From Skeletonema tropicum (taxonomy: Eukaryota; Bacillariophyta; Thalassiosirophyceae; Thalassiosirales; Thalassiosiraceae), in NCBI GenBank assembly GCA_037178625.1, contig CM074136.1, positions 2,356,001 through 2,420,000 of the forward strand: DNA of 64,000 nucleotides, read 5' to 3'. The position numbers and the translations under genes are program-made. Positions 1-12,000 of the stretch are shown piece after piece (position 1 is the stretch's first letter; each line of letters opens with the position of its first letter). Below the pieces are notes generated by a model that had not been told where the DNA came from, did no database searches, and saw only the letters and a list, made by a program, of their open reading frames with translations.

Positions 1-1532
1 TAACCCATCGTCCATTGATTGTCGATAGAGTGAGTATTGTGGATAAACCGTTCGCTCCCCATCTTTCTGATCGAATTCCTCAATATATTTTCATCTCGTG
101 TTCCTACTTTCGCAAGCCAAAAAGGAGAAGCTTCCACCAGCCAATTAGCTTGATATGGACCCCTGACTGCTTTCAATTCCCCCTGACGAAGCCATTTAAC
201 TTTCTTCACCATGAAACCGATTCTAACTGCTGGACCCCCCAATGTATTTGAATCACATAGATCAGATAAATCTAATGGACACTGCGTTCGAGTTGCTTGC
301 TCTTTAGTCATTGTGGTTATGCAATCATCTTCAACAACGCCAAATGTCAGTGTTTGTGGAGGCCCTGCCTTGGTGTAACCTCCTTTAGTTTGAAGGACAA
401 TTATATCTCCCGCTTTCATTTCTATGAATTGTTTATAAGACCCAATGTACGCTCTTTCTTTGGGGTCGATTTCATTGCATTTATCACAAATCTGTCTCAA
501 TTCATTGTTACTGTGTACAGAGGCAACTCTCAACCTGAGGGCTTCTCCGTTGAACCATTGGCATCGAGGTAATATCTTGGCTAATTCGAGCTCAGTGATA
601 ATGATGCCATTATTGACACACCATTCGGCGATTCTTCGAGAGAATTTATCCCCTTCGATCTTAGAGTTGTTGTAACATCTAATGCGATAAACATCGACGT
701 TATCTTTTGAAATCATTGCTTTCCAACGTTGACCCCCAACCTCATCAGATGCTGTTGAGTTGAACCCATGCTACTGTCTCTCATCATCGATATTGGTCAT
801 GTGAGAGCCTCCTCTGTCAACGGGAGCTCTTTCGACGGTATCACCTTCGATTTCACGTTGAGAAGTCCGAGATCGCTTTGCTTGACGTGTGTTTGTTGTT
901 ACGTCATCATTCAAAGACTGTAGTTCATCATCGGTGGCGAGACCCACTGCAAGAGTTCTTCGAGTAGGTCTCCTGGAACGCTGAGATCGGCGAAGATGTG
1001 CTCCTGCATCACTGTTAACTAATGCAGTGGATGGAGATGCAGTAGAAGGAGGATCTTGATTGTTGGAGAGATCAGCAATACCACCCTCGGTATCTCCCCC
1101 GCCTTCTCCATCTATCTGGCCACTAGAACGGGTAATGATTTGACTAATGTCATTTGAGTTCTCTGCAGCATCAGTCAATGATGCGTTGTCAGGACGACGC
1201 CTCGGTCCCTTCCTTTGGTAATTAGGCACCATGGCCTTCATAGCCGCCTGTGTCTCCCTAACACAAGTCAAATCCACATCAATACCAGAATCTTCAATAA
1301 AGTGATTATTCACCTTCCACGGAGTTTCCTTTCTGCAGTGATATTTCTGATTGCAAAACATACACTTGATTGATTTCTTATTACCCATCAATTCAGTGAT
1401 TTGCCTGTTGCGATCATTCTCGGCGCAGTTGTAGCAAACGTGATTCATGCAACATATCAACAGCGCTGGTACTATGCTTCCGCCATACTCATTTGTGCAT
1501 ATGACACACGTTCTGCTCGCTTTAGTCGTCAT
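1..1532 (-). CDS. RING-type zinc-finger protein with in-frame TAG, partial at window edge
   Basis: ATG at 1532. Residues 9-60 hold a RING-like cysteine/histidine set (C9-x2-C12, C28-x2-H31-x-C33-x2-C36, C57-x2-C60), so a zinc-binding, possibly ubiquitin-ligase-type domain. Residues 100-253 are low complexity, acidic and Ser/Thr/Arg rich. The first frame ends at a TAG (771-773), 253 residues. The same frame then stays open without another stop for about 256 codons to base 1, with ordinary protein-like composition (for example a run reading GGQRWKAMISKDNVDVYRI near the start). Either the TAG is a nonsense mutation, it is removed by splicing, or it is read through. The downstream part matches no family I recognise. 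The gene is transcribed toward the window edge, so its 3' end is missing. RING call moderate; single-gene interpretation moderate. Confidence 0.6.
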
Positions 1533-2202
1533 CTTCGGCAGGGACTGTGCTACTTCTCTGTAATGTTCAGTTGACCATCATCCACATGCGCAGTTGAATC
1601 GTTTCCATTGTCCATTACATTGTCCACGCTTGGCTTGGTACTTTTTACATATATCATCGAAGTAAAGATCCTCTTTCAAGAAAGCAAGGAGTGTTGTATG
1701 TTGTCACAACGACACCGATCAACAAAGGATGAGTCTCTGGACAACTCCTGGACTGACTTCTTCAAGACTATTGGCAGTCTCAGGAGTGGGAACGTTGCTG
1801 AGATGGAATGCTGCCCTATTTATCTGCATGCTTAGTGTAGACAACTGACTGATACTATTTCATTGAGCCGCCTCATAATAATATTATTGAGGCTATCAGA
1901 CACTGGACTGACCTGGAAGCCCCTGGAATGATCTCTCGAAACAATACAACAATAGTGGTAGGCAAAGTCAAAATTTGATAGGTAATAGCAAAAGCTTTCG
2001 CTTTCATAACAATGATTCATCGTTGGCTTGCTTCATTGATATTTGCTAGCATTTTATTGGTACGAAATTTGTATAAACGATGGAGTGAATTGAAGTTTGA
2101 AGCATCACTTTTACTCCAGCAGTCTTACTCTGTATGAAATTATTAGGCAAGTACGTATCTCTTTCGTGTCCTTTGCCTTTGCCTGCCATCCCCATCGGCT
2201 AC
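1533..2202. other. Intergenic, no gene recognised
   Basis: About 670 bp between the start of the RING-type gene and the 3' end of the hydrolase gene, both on the minus strand. It should hold the promoter of the former and the 3' UTR of the latter. No repeat, RNA gene or credible ORF was seen. Confidence 0.5.
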
Positions 2203-3237
2203 TTACTGAGAAGCGTGCTTAGCATTTTCACACCAGACGCGATGTAGAATCCAGTCTTTGACATCATTGATTACCTTGTCCTTCACCCCTGGTTCTGCAA
2301 GAAGATTGTGGCGTCCTCCTTCATAAACTTGCATCTGTGATTGACTGTGTGGAGCCATCAGGTAATAATCAAAATTCTTATCTCGTTTGCAATTGAGCAT
2401 CATTTCCAAGCCATCTTGAGAGACGATGTGGTCATCTTCGCCAATCATCATGAGCATAGGTAAGTTAATATCGCATACCAAGTTCGGAAGTTCCTTGCGG
2501 CATCTGAGAGCCTCGACTGCATATCCTACCCTGATCTTTGCCTTACTACAAAGGGGATCCGAGTACCATTTCTCGAGAGAATCTGTATCTTTCACAATCA
2601 ACTTTGGATCAAATATTTGCTTTAGAGGAAGCTTCGGGGAGAAGGCATTCAATGCCCAGAGCAGCTTCTCCACCGCTGGGTTCACTTCTTGGTCGGGGTG
2701 AGGCTTGTAGGCACCGGATAGCCCAAGTAAACCAGAATATTTGTGGGGGTGTTCGAGAACAGAGTAAGCTGCGATGAGTCCACCGATTGATTTCCCGAGA
2801 ATGAAACGATTTGTGACCTTTGCATACGTCGGTTGCTTGTGTATCTCTTTATAGTACATGTCCACATCTTCAACAAATGTTTCAATGTCATTCATGTACA
2901 TACTTTCTCCATCCGAAAGACCCCAACCACGCATGTCTAAAGCAAATACGGCGATGCCGACCTTGACCAATTCCTCTGCTAGTTCGTGATATACCCCGCT
3001 GTGATCGACAGTTCCATGGCAAATGATCAACGTTGCTTTAGTGTTATTGATATGCTGCGGTTGAAGCTCCCAACTTCGAGAAAAGAGCCACAGGGCGTTG
3101 TCTGAGGAGGGTAGAAACTTGACAGTTTGTCCTGATGGGATCTGATCTACTACAGAATCAGGATTCGGGGGCTTAGATGGATCATCGAACCCATACTTGA
3201 TCGGTTTGTGTTTAGTGGAGAACATGTTTTCAATCAT
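2203..3237 (-). CDS. Alpha/beta hydrolase, monoacylglycerol lipase-like (serine aminopeptidase S33 type)
   Basis: A 344-residue single-exon protein. It is expected to hydrolyse an ester, probably a monoacylglycerol or lysophospholipid, in the cytosol or at membranes. The sequence shows the oxyanion-hole HG at residues 74-75, the DMRGWGLSDG strand-turn near 101-110 typical of this family, the nucleophile elbow GKSIGG at 148-153 with Ser150, an acid in GEDDHIVS (Asp279 most likely) and the final histidine in GGRHNLL (His320). Length and motif spacing fit the Hydrolase_4 / monoglyceride lipase family (about 280-350 residues). No signal peptide or membrane segment is evident. The catalytic triad appears complete, so the gene should be functional. 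The ATG at 3237 gives about 60 residues ahead of the core domain. Substrate is inferred from the family only. Confidence 0.85.
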   Translation of the reverse strand: MIENMFSTKHKPIKYGFDDPSKPPNPDSVVDQIPSGQTVKFLPSSDNALWLFSRSWELQPQHINNTKATLIICHGTVDHSGVYHELAEELVKVGIAVFALDMRGWGLSDGESMYMNDIETFVEDVDMYYKEIHKQPTYAKVTNRFILGKSIGGLIAAYSVLEHPHKYSGLLGLSGAYKPHPDQEVNPAVEKLLWALNAFSPKLPLKQIFDPKLIVKDTDSLEKWYSDPLCSKAKIRVGYAVEALRCRKELPNLVCDINLPMLMMIGEDDHIVSQDGLEMMLNCKRDKNFDYYLMAPHSQSQMQVYEGGRHNLLAEPGVKDKVINDVKDWILHRVWCENAKHASQ

Positions 3238-3397
3238 TGTGCTGTTGCTCTTTATGAGAGTGTTTAAGTAAGCTGAAAGAGAATGCGATCACAGTATATG
3301 TATGTACATAAAGTAAAGAGTTCCAAGCTGTGTTGTGGGGTTCTCATTCTTGCAAAGGTTCGCACGAACTTCAACTTAAACTTAAACAGCAATTTTT

Positions 3398-5001
3398 GTT
3401 AAGGTCGAACACAAGTAAAAAATCACTAATAAAATTTGGCCGTTTGTTAGGCAAAATGGGCTGGTAGGTCTACGATAGGAATTAGTATACCCCCTTGCGA
3501 ACTCAAAAACGGCCGTTTCAAGTCACGCACGCCCCACCTCGCCCAACGACTTCGGACTGCACTGTCGGTCTCACACTTTTTCACCGCGATAAACGGCCAA
3601 ATACACAACCACAGCACAACCACCATGATGCCATTGTGGACTGCCCAGTAATACAAAATCGACACTGTACCAAGCAATACTTTTGATACTGGAGGCGGAG
3701 AAGCCTATTTGTAGATCACCTTCGAAAAAGTATTGCTTGGTTCGACATATCTTACGAGAAACAATTTTTGCCCCGCGACGTAACGGAAATTGATGGATGC
3801 AACTGATGTTGTCGACTAATGCCTTGGGTAATCATCGTTGCCACCATTTACGAAGCCACCACGACGCAACAATCGATACTATATATCCATAGGGAGGCAT
3901 CAGTGTCTTGGTAGCCGCATCTTCGCCCGATTACGTCGTCCGGAACGTCGGTTACTTGGTGTCGACATATTTTATATAATATTTTATATCGGCGGTGCTG
4001 TGCAGTAACGAGGGGCGATAAACCATTCCTAAAGGCAACCAACCCGCTCCCTGGACTCTACTATGCTATAAATACAACGGCTTGGCACTCTAGAGCGGAA
4101 GTAATGACTGCACGACGTCGCCTATGTGGTGAAAAAATACACAATTTGTCGTTTCCGTCGAAAACAACAATCAACTGACAATTTAATGCAATCGGCGTGC
4201 ATATCGATTGAATAAGCATTGATATATCATTATTATGATTGCATATATCCATGGGAGTGTAATGAATAAAGTATGTTGAGGGGAACATCATATTTATCAA
4301 GTGTTACTTATTTATTAATTTATATAAAACAAAAATAAATAATGACATAATCTATCTGATATTAAACTCTATCATGCACTGCCAACGCATATAAGTCTTC
4401 TATTGACTATATATGATGTATCTTACACGGTCAACCACCCATATGCAGTTATTGGCTCCTTACAAAGTTGATTATTGCATACACTCTGGATAGAAAAATA
4501 GATTGCCTCTCACTGATAAAATGTGATTGATCATGTACTAGTTGATGTTTGTGAACAGTTCAGGTAGCAAAAGATATCCCTCATATACCACATATCGATT
4601 GGATGCGAGGAAAGCCTCTCCTTAGATGTTTATCACCACGCAAACGTCCGTGGGAGTGGTGAGGGGAGGCAAAAGTGGTGGATTTTATGCCGTCGATGGC
4701 GACGTTATTTTCTTCATTTTCGATCAATCAACTGAGTATTGCCGTCGTCGTCGCTTAGATGATGATGTATAAGATTGGATAAGCTGAGTATCTTGGGTGT
4801 TTTTATTGGTTGTGCATAACTGTGGCCATAGGAGTGGAGGACATCATGGTGAGGGTGTAAAAGATGACATTCGGAGGGTGGATTTGAGTGGTACCGTTTA
4901 GCGAATTTGAGGCTACGATAGGAATTGTCCCTCTAGCTACGGCCAAAATAGCGATTTGTACGTGGGAATAGTAGTGAGAATTACTTGTGTTCGACCTTAA
5001 C
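3398..5001. mobile_element. 1.6-kb DNA element with perfect 21-bp TIRs, non-autonomous
   Basis: Bases 3398-3418 and 4981-5001 are perfect reverse complements over 21 bp (left end starts GTTAAGGTCGAACAC). Both ends carry TTAA, so the element can be read as TTAA-flanked (piggyBac-like target) or TA-flanked (Tc1/mariner-like). No ORF resembles a transposase; the longest are about 80 residues. An internal hairpin pairs 3669-3684 with 3726-3741 (perfect 16-bp stem, 41-nt loop). The right two thirds (about 3967-5001) recur with many differences at about 59688-60713. The interior is AT-rich with several ATATCGAT-like stretches. Superfamily is uncertain. Confidence 0.7.
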
Positions 5002-6650
5002 CAGAAGATGCCCACACCCCGGATCCACCCCGGGTGGCGTCTTTACCACGTAACTATGTCAATAATAGGTCGATTCTTTTGGTTCAAAGACCAACAACCT
5101 TCCATTTAGTTAGTTTAGAACGCCTCTGCAACGTGACATGGTGGTATTCCGACCATTCTCCAAGATATTGGGGGTACTAATTCAGTAGCACTGGCATCGT
5201 CGGCCCGGGGTGCTCGGCCATCACGCATCACACACTAACAAAAAACATCTCCTCCATGACGAATCCGACGGCAAACCATGCTACTATTGGGCCAACATTC
5301 CCAAAATCAACATAAACAACATAGTGTCTGACCCTATTTTTTATGTAGATTCCGATTCTGTAAGCGGTGGCGGCCGAATCGGCGTCGTTGTGATGGTATA
5401 CGGCTCTAACCGCCAGAGACACAAAATCTGCACATGCCGGGCAACATCATGACATACTCATATTTAATAGATTTCGGTTATTTAATAGCCATGGTGCATT
5501 GCAGACACCTTCTGAATACTATGATGATTGATTATTATTATCAGTTTTATTGATTACATACAAATTAGACGTAATAATTGAGTAGTAGGTCAAATCATCC
5601 GCTGTTGCTTTGATCCCATCGGGTAGGAATGGTGCTGTTAGGAGTCATATGATACCCTGAAACCACTGTATAATGCTCGCAACAGATGGCTATTGGTGTT
5701 GTGTGGTGAAAAGGCCCCCAACTTGCAGGATGAATACACTTAATATCACTTCAAATACTCGTGTATGTGATTGCATTCGGCTCTTCATTTTCCACCAAAA
5801 TATGCTACATTTCAACCAGTCCAATAATGTCGTAGCCGCAATGAAATAGAGATATCTACACCAACCACGTTGATTGTTATATTATAGTCATCACCTCACA
5901 GACTTTTGGCACCCTCTCATTTCATTTTCTGTCAGATATATGCATTCTCCTTTTTGATGTATTTTGTGGAAATTATCAATTTTCAACTACTGTATTCACC
6001 ATGCCACTACATGCGCCATAGAACGCCCCGACACACTCTAGAGGGGACTGATCGCCGCTTAATAGTATATAGATGGCGTCTGCAAACCAGTTCAGTGGCA
6101 GAGCAGCTTCAACTATTCATCTGAAGACCATATTGGAAGTGCATCATCACACCGATGTCAAAGCGCAATTTTCCGGCACCTCTACTTTGGTGTCATAATA
6201 AGTAGCGATGGCGTGGATCGACCTTTTGGAGAGGGAGGTGCTGCAGTTGGGCTGTCTAATTTTATGTGTAGCTAGTGTTGTTGATGTCGGCACGTACGGG
6301 GTCGAGGTGCGCCATGGTGCTGGTGATTTTTTTCATTATCCCCTGGGCATCTTCTGGTTAAGTAACATTATGTACTCCAATTTATTTTTTGCCTAGACCA
6401 AAGCACCACAACATAAGTAAGTAGTACTCCTTCTTAGTCTCCACTTCCAAGTTTGTTTCGGGACGGCCACAGCTGCATTAGCATCAGCAGCACCGCACCA
6501 GCTAGACACAGCATTGGCGTTTTCCTCGTCGGCTGCTTCTGGGGCAGCAGGGACGTCGATGATCACCTGGATCTCGATGTGATCGGTGTTGTCTTCAGCT
6601 GGCATCACTGTTTGTTGTTCTGCCGTCGACGCAGGTATGAAGACTCCAAT
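5002..6650. other. Unassigned AT-rich stretch, no gene recognised
   Basis: No ORF with protein-like composition on either strand apart from short frames under 85 residues. A possible Ala/Asp-rich frame on the minus strand (6393-6608) lies beside the repeat unit that begins near 6650, but I cannot support it as a gene. Confidence 0.4.
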
Positions 6651-7171
6651 TAGTTAAGTGTGGCGACGATGCGCAATAAATTGGGTTGGAGGCCTTGTAA
6701 AGTAGGAGAGCACCTGCTTCCTTCTTTGTCTTTGTTGGAGATGTTCTGTGTCAGTGTCAGCGTTCGCATCACTTCCAGAAATGAATACGTCTATCCATCC
6801 AACGCTCTCTGGAAATCTACCACTGCTGCCGATGCCAACACCGATACCAGAGAAGGGGGCGTCATGGACATGCAAATACTGCGCATTCCGACAAAGAGTG
6901 CGAACTGTCAACCAGGTCCTATCCTCAATCCAGCATCTTGTGCCTCAGGACTTGCCAGGAGAAGGCAACGATTGGATCTCCACTCTATCTCTGACTAGCT
7001 CGTTGAGAGAGTCAATGATTGTGTCCAAGACCAAGGCAACACCCACAGACGTAATTCGTTACTTAAAGAAGACTGTGGCGATCTTCAATACCCTCAAGGT
7101 CTAGACAATCTGTTTTGGAATGGTGGTAATTGAATTGAGACTTGCTTGTCAGTGATTCCAATGTCAATTAG
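6650..7171 (+). repeat. 3' part of the 1.5-kb repeat unit, left fragment
   Basis: This stretch matches the end of the unit at 19298-20822. It carries the same small unknown protein: a frame from 6660 (112 residues) with the motif GPILNPASCASGLA, and after a frame change a tail with QDQGNTHRRNSLL and DLQYPQGL ending at about 7125. Both motifs are preserved in the same reading frame in the copy at 20138-20791, although the DNA differs at many sites; this suggests past coding constraint. The fragment is cut at 7171-7173 by the 12.1-kb insertion and resumes at 19296. Confidence 0.65.
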
Positions 7172-7202
7172 TACTCCCTCTGTCCCACAAAAAAGTAGAT
7201 AT

Positions 7203-8032
7203 CTGATTTCATTTGGCTTAAATTTCATCAATTTTCGTCGAGGAATTTGCTATTGCACACCGTTGGAAAGCTTATTTCACGGCGGTTACGATTGAATATG
7301 TAGAGGTTGGATGTTGTTAAGCGGATATTTGTGTTGTTATTGTGATAAAAGGGGATGAGTTAACGCTATGTACCCCAGTCCTTATTCGTCCTTATTTTTG
7401 AATTATGGCAAGTACCCAGCAAACCTTCGCTTGTAGTAGGCCGATTTTAATGATTCCTTGAGCAGTATTATTCTCAGCAGGGTAGTAGTGAATAGTCTGC
7501 CTAATATTATGCCGTGGTTCCATTGCCAACAGCCGCTAGAAAGGGTATTGCTGTCTCACGGTGTGTCGGCTTCTACGTGAAAATTGCTAGTAAAAAACCA
7601 TGGGCTATGTATGGTTGGTACGTAGGAAACTTGTAAAAGCACCTTTTAGTGTACATATGCGTGAAGATACTCGGAAACTACATTAAATTTGTAGTTCAAT
7701 GGTGTTTTGACCTCGGATTATAGCCAATTGCATCAAAGAACACTATCACACCAAAGTTTGCTACTTTAATTTCCCTAGTAAATATGCAGATATGGCCGAT
7801 TTTGTTGAGGTAGGAAACTGATTAGGCTGAGGTCAATATTGTGAGTATAAACTATAAATTGATTACTTTCAGACGAAAGAAGACATGCTAAATCGATTAC
7901 AACCTCGACTGGTCGCTCAACTTGATTACATAACATGCTAAACGCGCTGCCAATATAGTGATCGGATCGGACGCCATGTTTGTTAGCACTTTTGTTAGTA
8001 AATTTTTTTTTGCCTCCCGCCACTCTGGGGTA
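7203..8032. other. Left interior of the giant element, no gene recognised
   Basis: About 830 bp of AT-rich sequence with stops in all frames and no clear internal repeat. Short minus-strand frames around 7775-8106 have no recognisable motif. Confidence 0.4.
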
Positions 8033-8342
8033 TCGACCGATAGACTCGAGCAGTAGGCCATCGTGCAGCAGGACTTACTTAGACTTACTTCTGAGCGTAG
8101 CACCAAGTACCTACTTCTTGCTATTGCTATCTTAGACAGGGTTTTTCTGTGATCTCAGAAAGAGAAATCACAGAAGGTATTAGACGAAAATGGCGGGAGG
8201 AGTTTTGGATTTCCAAAATCTTTTCTCCATCACTTCGTTCACACATCTTCATTGATTTGAAACTCAATGACGATGACTCGGATGCTTTACAGCATCACCA
8301 GAAGTCCCTCCGCAGTCAACAGAGGAACGCCATTTTCTTTGA
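8033..8342. repeat. Direct repeat, copy 1 (second copy at 17148-17449)
   Basis: About 310 bp, nearly identical to 17148-17449. Differences are a 10-bp tandem duplication near 8080 (ACTTACTTAG repeated) and a 2-bp indel near 8220. Function unknown; both copies lie inside the 12.1-kb element, 9.1 kb apart, in the same orientation. Confidence 0.8.
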
Positions 8343-8566
8343 CAAATCAATGACGATGACTCGGATGCTTTACAGCATCACCAGAAGTCCCTCCGCAGTC
8401 ATTTCAATGACGATGACTCGGATGCTTTACAGCATCACCAGAAGTCCCTCCGCAGTCAACAGAGGAACGCCATTCACATCTTCCTTGATTTGAAACTCAA
8501 TGACTGATGACTCGGATGCTTTACAGCATCACCAGAAGTCCCTCCGCAGTCAACAGAGGAACGCCA
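8260..8566. repeat. Tandem repeat, about 70-bp unit, four copies
   Basis: The unit contains GATGACTCGGATGCTTTAC and GAAGTCCCTCCGCAGTC. One copy (second) is shortened and the spacers differ. The first unit is also part of the 8033-8342 direct repeat, so the array grew from that repeat. Confidence 0.8.
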
Positions 8567-9065
8567 AATCAAATCAAGGTCGTTCGACCTTTTCAAATTA
8601 GGAGCGTGGCCCGCTACCTTTCAATTCAATTCAATCAAATCAAATCAAATCAAGGTCGTTCGACCTTTTCAAATTAGGAGCGTGGCCCGCTACCTTTCAA
8701 TTCAATTCAATTCAATCAAATCAAATCAAGGTCGTTCGACCTTTTCAAATTAGGAGCGTGGCCCGCTACCTTTCAATTCAATTCAATTCAATTCAAATCA
8801 AATCAAGGTCGTTCGACCTTTTCAAATTAGGAGCGTGGCCCGCTACCTTTCAATTCAATTCAATTCAAATCAAATCAAGGTCGTTCGACCTTTTCAAATT
8901 AGGAGCGTGGCCCGCTACCTTTCAATTTCAATTCAATTCAATTCAATCAAATCAAATCAAGGTCTCACGACCTTTTCAAATTAGGAGCGTGGCCCGCTAC
9001 CTTTCAATTCAATTCAATCAAATCAAATCACGACCTTCTCTAAAATCGAGCGTGGCCCGCTCACC
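8567..9065. repeat. Minisatellite, about 60-80-bp unit, roughly eight copies
   Basis: Each unit has AAGGTCGTTCGACCTT (two 7-bp arms around TT), then CAAATTAGGAGCGTGGCCCG, then a variable run of (TTCAA)n / (ATCAA)n pentamers. Length changes between units come from the pentamer runs. The last units diverge (ACGACC in place of TCGACC). A long frame across the array is only translation of the repeat. Confidence 0.85.
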
Positions 9066-12000
9066 TCTACATCTAAATCAAGGTCTCACGACCTTTTCTA
9101 ATCAGGAACGTGGCCCGTTTCCTTTCAATTTATGGTCTCACAACCCATTCCAATCAAATCAAGGTCTATCGACATCGACCTCTTCTACAATCGAATCAAG
9201 ATCAAAGTCTCAGGGTAACCGAGGTTCCGACAATCAGCGTCTCAACCCCCCCCCTTTCAAGGTCCAACTATCTTTAGAATCAAGGTTTCTATTCCTATTT
9301 TCAACTCTTTTCTCCAAGGGGAGTGTCCACCTCTCCACTCTTTCCAAATTCAGGGGCGTGTCTAGCCTTTCTCATTCTTAATTCGAGATGGTTTTCCTCC
9401 TCTGCTCAAGTTCAAGTTTTCCCCCTTACTACCGCTTCCGTTTCATCACACAAATATTTTACTGAAGTGTGTAAATCAGAGTGATTTTGAAAATTTGTTG
9501 CTTCGTCGTTGCAGCATTGTCGTACGCGGGCTGTTCCCATTCCCTCGCATTGAAATAGCGTGTTTATGCTGGGATGCTTTCTACCCGTCACAGGTAACGA
9601 AAACATCATCGACATCGAATGGCTTACATACATACATACGGAATGCTCTTCTTCCCATCGCAGTTCGCTTGTCAAGGTCAAGGCACGGGCTTTCATAAAT
9701 AGACTGTACATACATTGGGGGACGTTTCCTTCAACTTCAAGGTCAAGGTCATGGCCGTCGTCTGCCTACGGAGACAAAGTGGAAATTTTATGAATCGTTC
9801 TACGAGTGGCCCGTGTATCTGCATGGGGCCATTCGCCTTGCCCTTGCGACACTACAATTATTCACAAAGTGGCGTCTGCATCACGATATTGGGCCCACTT
9901 CCTCCCGCTCCTGTCGACCTCGTTTCAACTCTAATGCCGGGTCTACCCCCGTGCGAAGATAGAGATACCGAACTGACATGGCCATACTTTGCCTTTTGAA
10001 TTCTACAAATCAAAATGGTCAGCAACCTAACCAGCTTGGTGTGCTTTGGATCCTTGTGCTCTTTATCTCCTAGTCTCAGGGACTCATTTTCTCAACTGCC
10101 TTTGATCGCTATATATATACGAATGGCCGCTTTCCGCGACGTGATCGGTCTTACTTGCTATCTCCCAACTACCAAATAGCCAAGGTATTCTAAATCCCAA
10201 CTCTCGTAATAGGAGTAGGAGTCTCCCCTTTTTTTCACCTCCACATCTGCGTGATTGTTGGCCAATTGCTGTTGCCATATCATTATCATCATCATATCAG
10301 GATCAGGTTAATATCCTATACAAGATGTTTATCTGCGGTTTTCAAAGTCAATATTGCCTATCGATATCGAGTTGATCACAAGCATCCATCCTGGAATTGG
10401 AATTGGAATGAACACCTCTGTTCTTCAGCACCTCTGTTCTTCAGGCTTCAGCTTCGGGCCATTTTATCATCAAACACCCCACACTACCACTACCATAACC
10501 ATACCAGATTACAATTATTTCCCAAACAGCACCCTGAAATTGAGCTGCTGCCGCTGTGAGTGTGAGTGCGAGCTGGGATGTTCACTCCGACTCCGATCAT
10601 AATACATGCATACAAGTCACTGGGAGCTTGCGCTTTGCACAACCTTCTATCTTCTATTGATCCCAAATATCTACCTTTCGCTATTTGTATTTGGTCACGT
10701 TCAACCGTTCATTCACAACATCTGGCTAAATCTGCATCCAAGTGAGTGAGTGAGTGATCACACGGGTATTCAACCAAACACCTACACATATCCCTCTACA
10801 TTACTCCAAGATTGTCATTGCCAATTAATCCAAGCTTCCATCATTCACTATATATCTATATCGATATACTATTATTATAGTAAATCATCCGTTTTGACCA
10901 AGCAACCCGCTGATCAGATGCTATGCAAGTACTGGAACCAGAACTAGGATTGCCGAGAACCCCTCGCCCTCGTTTCAATTGAATTGTCGATTTCATTGTT
11001 TCTCCGTCTATTCCTATTCTCTCTATAAATAGAGAGAGTCTAGGCCTCGTGCTTTTACGTCTACGATACGGTCATACTACAACTACAACTCTACCCGAAC
11101 ACATCCTCCTTGCAGTCATCTTTCCCAACCTCCATATCATAATATCTCCACCCTCACCAACTATCATCGTATTCGAATTCGATGAAAACCTTTCCAGGAT
11201 CGGGATTATATTCTCTATACCCGACCAATCAGAGAATAATCAAAATACGCTCTGTAATTACTTTTCCTGACAAATCTGGAGGCTGAAACACATTCACAAT
11301 CGCTATACAAGATACTTTCCCTTTCTCGTGGATATCAAATGGGCATCATTATACCAGATATCTTCCTATCGAACGTTCTCGTCATCAATAACCAGTGATG
11401 AGCAATGCAGTATATCTTCGAAAACAAAAACTCTCCACGTCATCAAGACTTAACGCCTATACTCGGAACCTTCGATTCATATATGCAGTTTCATCAATCT
11501 CTACCCCTGTGAATCTTTAAGCTCGAACTCAATTCCTGAGACCTATTTCCTTTGATCTTCAACCCCCATCCCCATACATAAAACTTTCTGATACCAGATT
11601 TCTGAATCACTTCCGGAATTGTGTATTCGTTCGTAGATCTAGTAGATGAGTATACTCTCTTTGGCTAATCCTAATCCTACGACTATGACACCTATGACAA
11701 CAACAACAAAACTAAAGCAACCACCCCCACCCCAACCGCTGTCCACAACGCGTGTGTTGTGCCCTTACTCTATCTCTATTTGCTTTGTACTGCATTTGAA
11801 CTGACTTCGCTTTTGTAGAGTGTTCTTCATTCACATCACATATCCACTCCATATACAGTTTGTGACCTTCACTTATAATTGCAAGTATTCATTGGTATTG
11901 GTATCGGGCATCGATACTAATAAATTCACATTCATATTCACATATAAATGGACTGATTGTTACCATTACCATCCTCCAGATCCAGCCACACTCACGCTGG

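Noticed and set aside
8567..9065. CRISPR-like array
   Set aside because: Spacers are not unique, being variable pentamer runs, and the sequence is eukaryotic.
8758..9381. A 207-residue frame rich in FQFNSIQ repeats
   Set aside because: It is the translation of the minisatellite; no independent sign of a gene.
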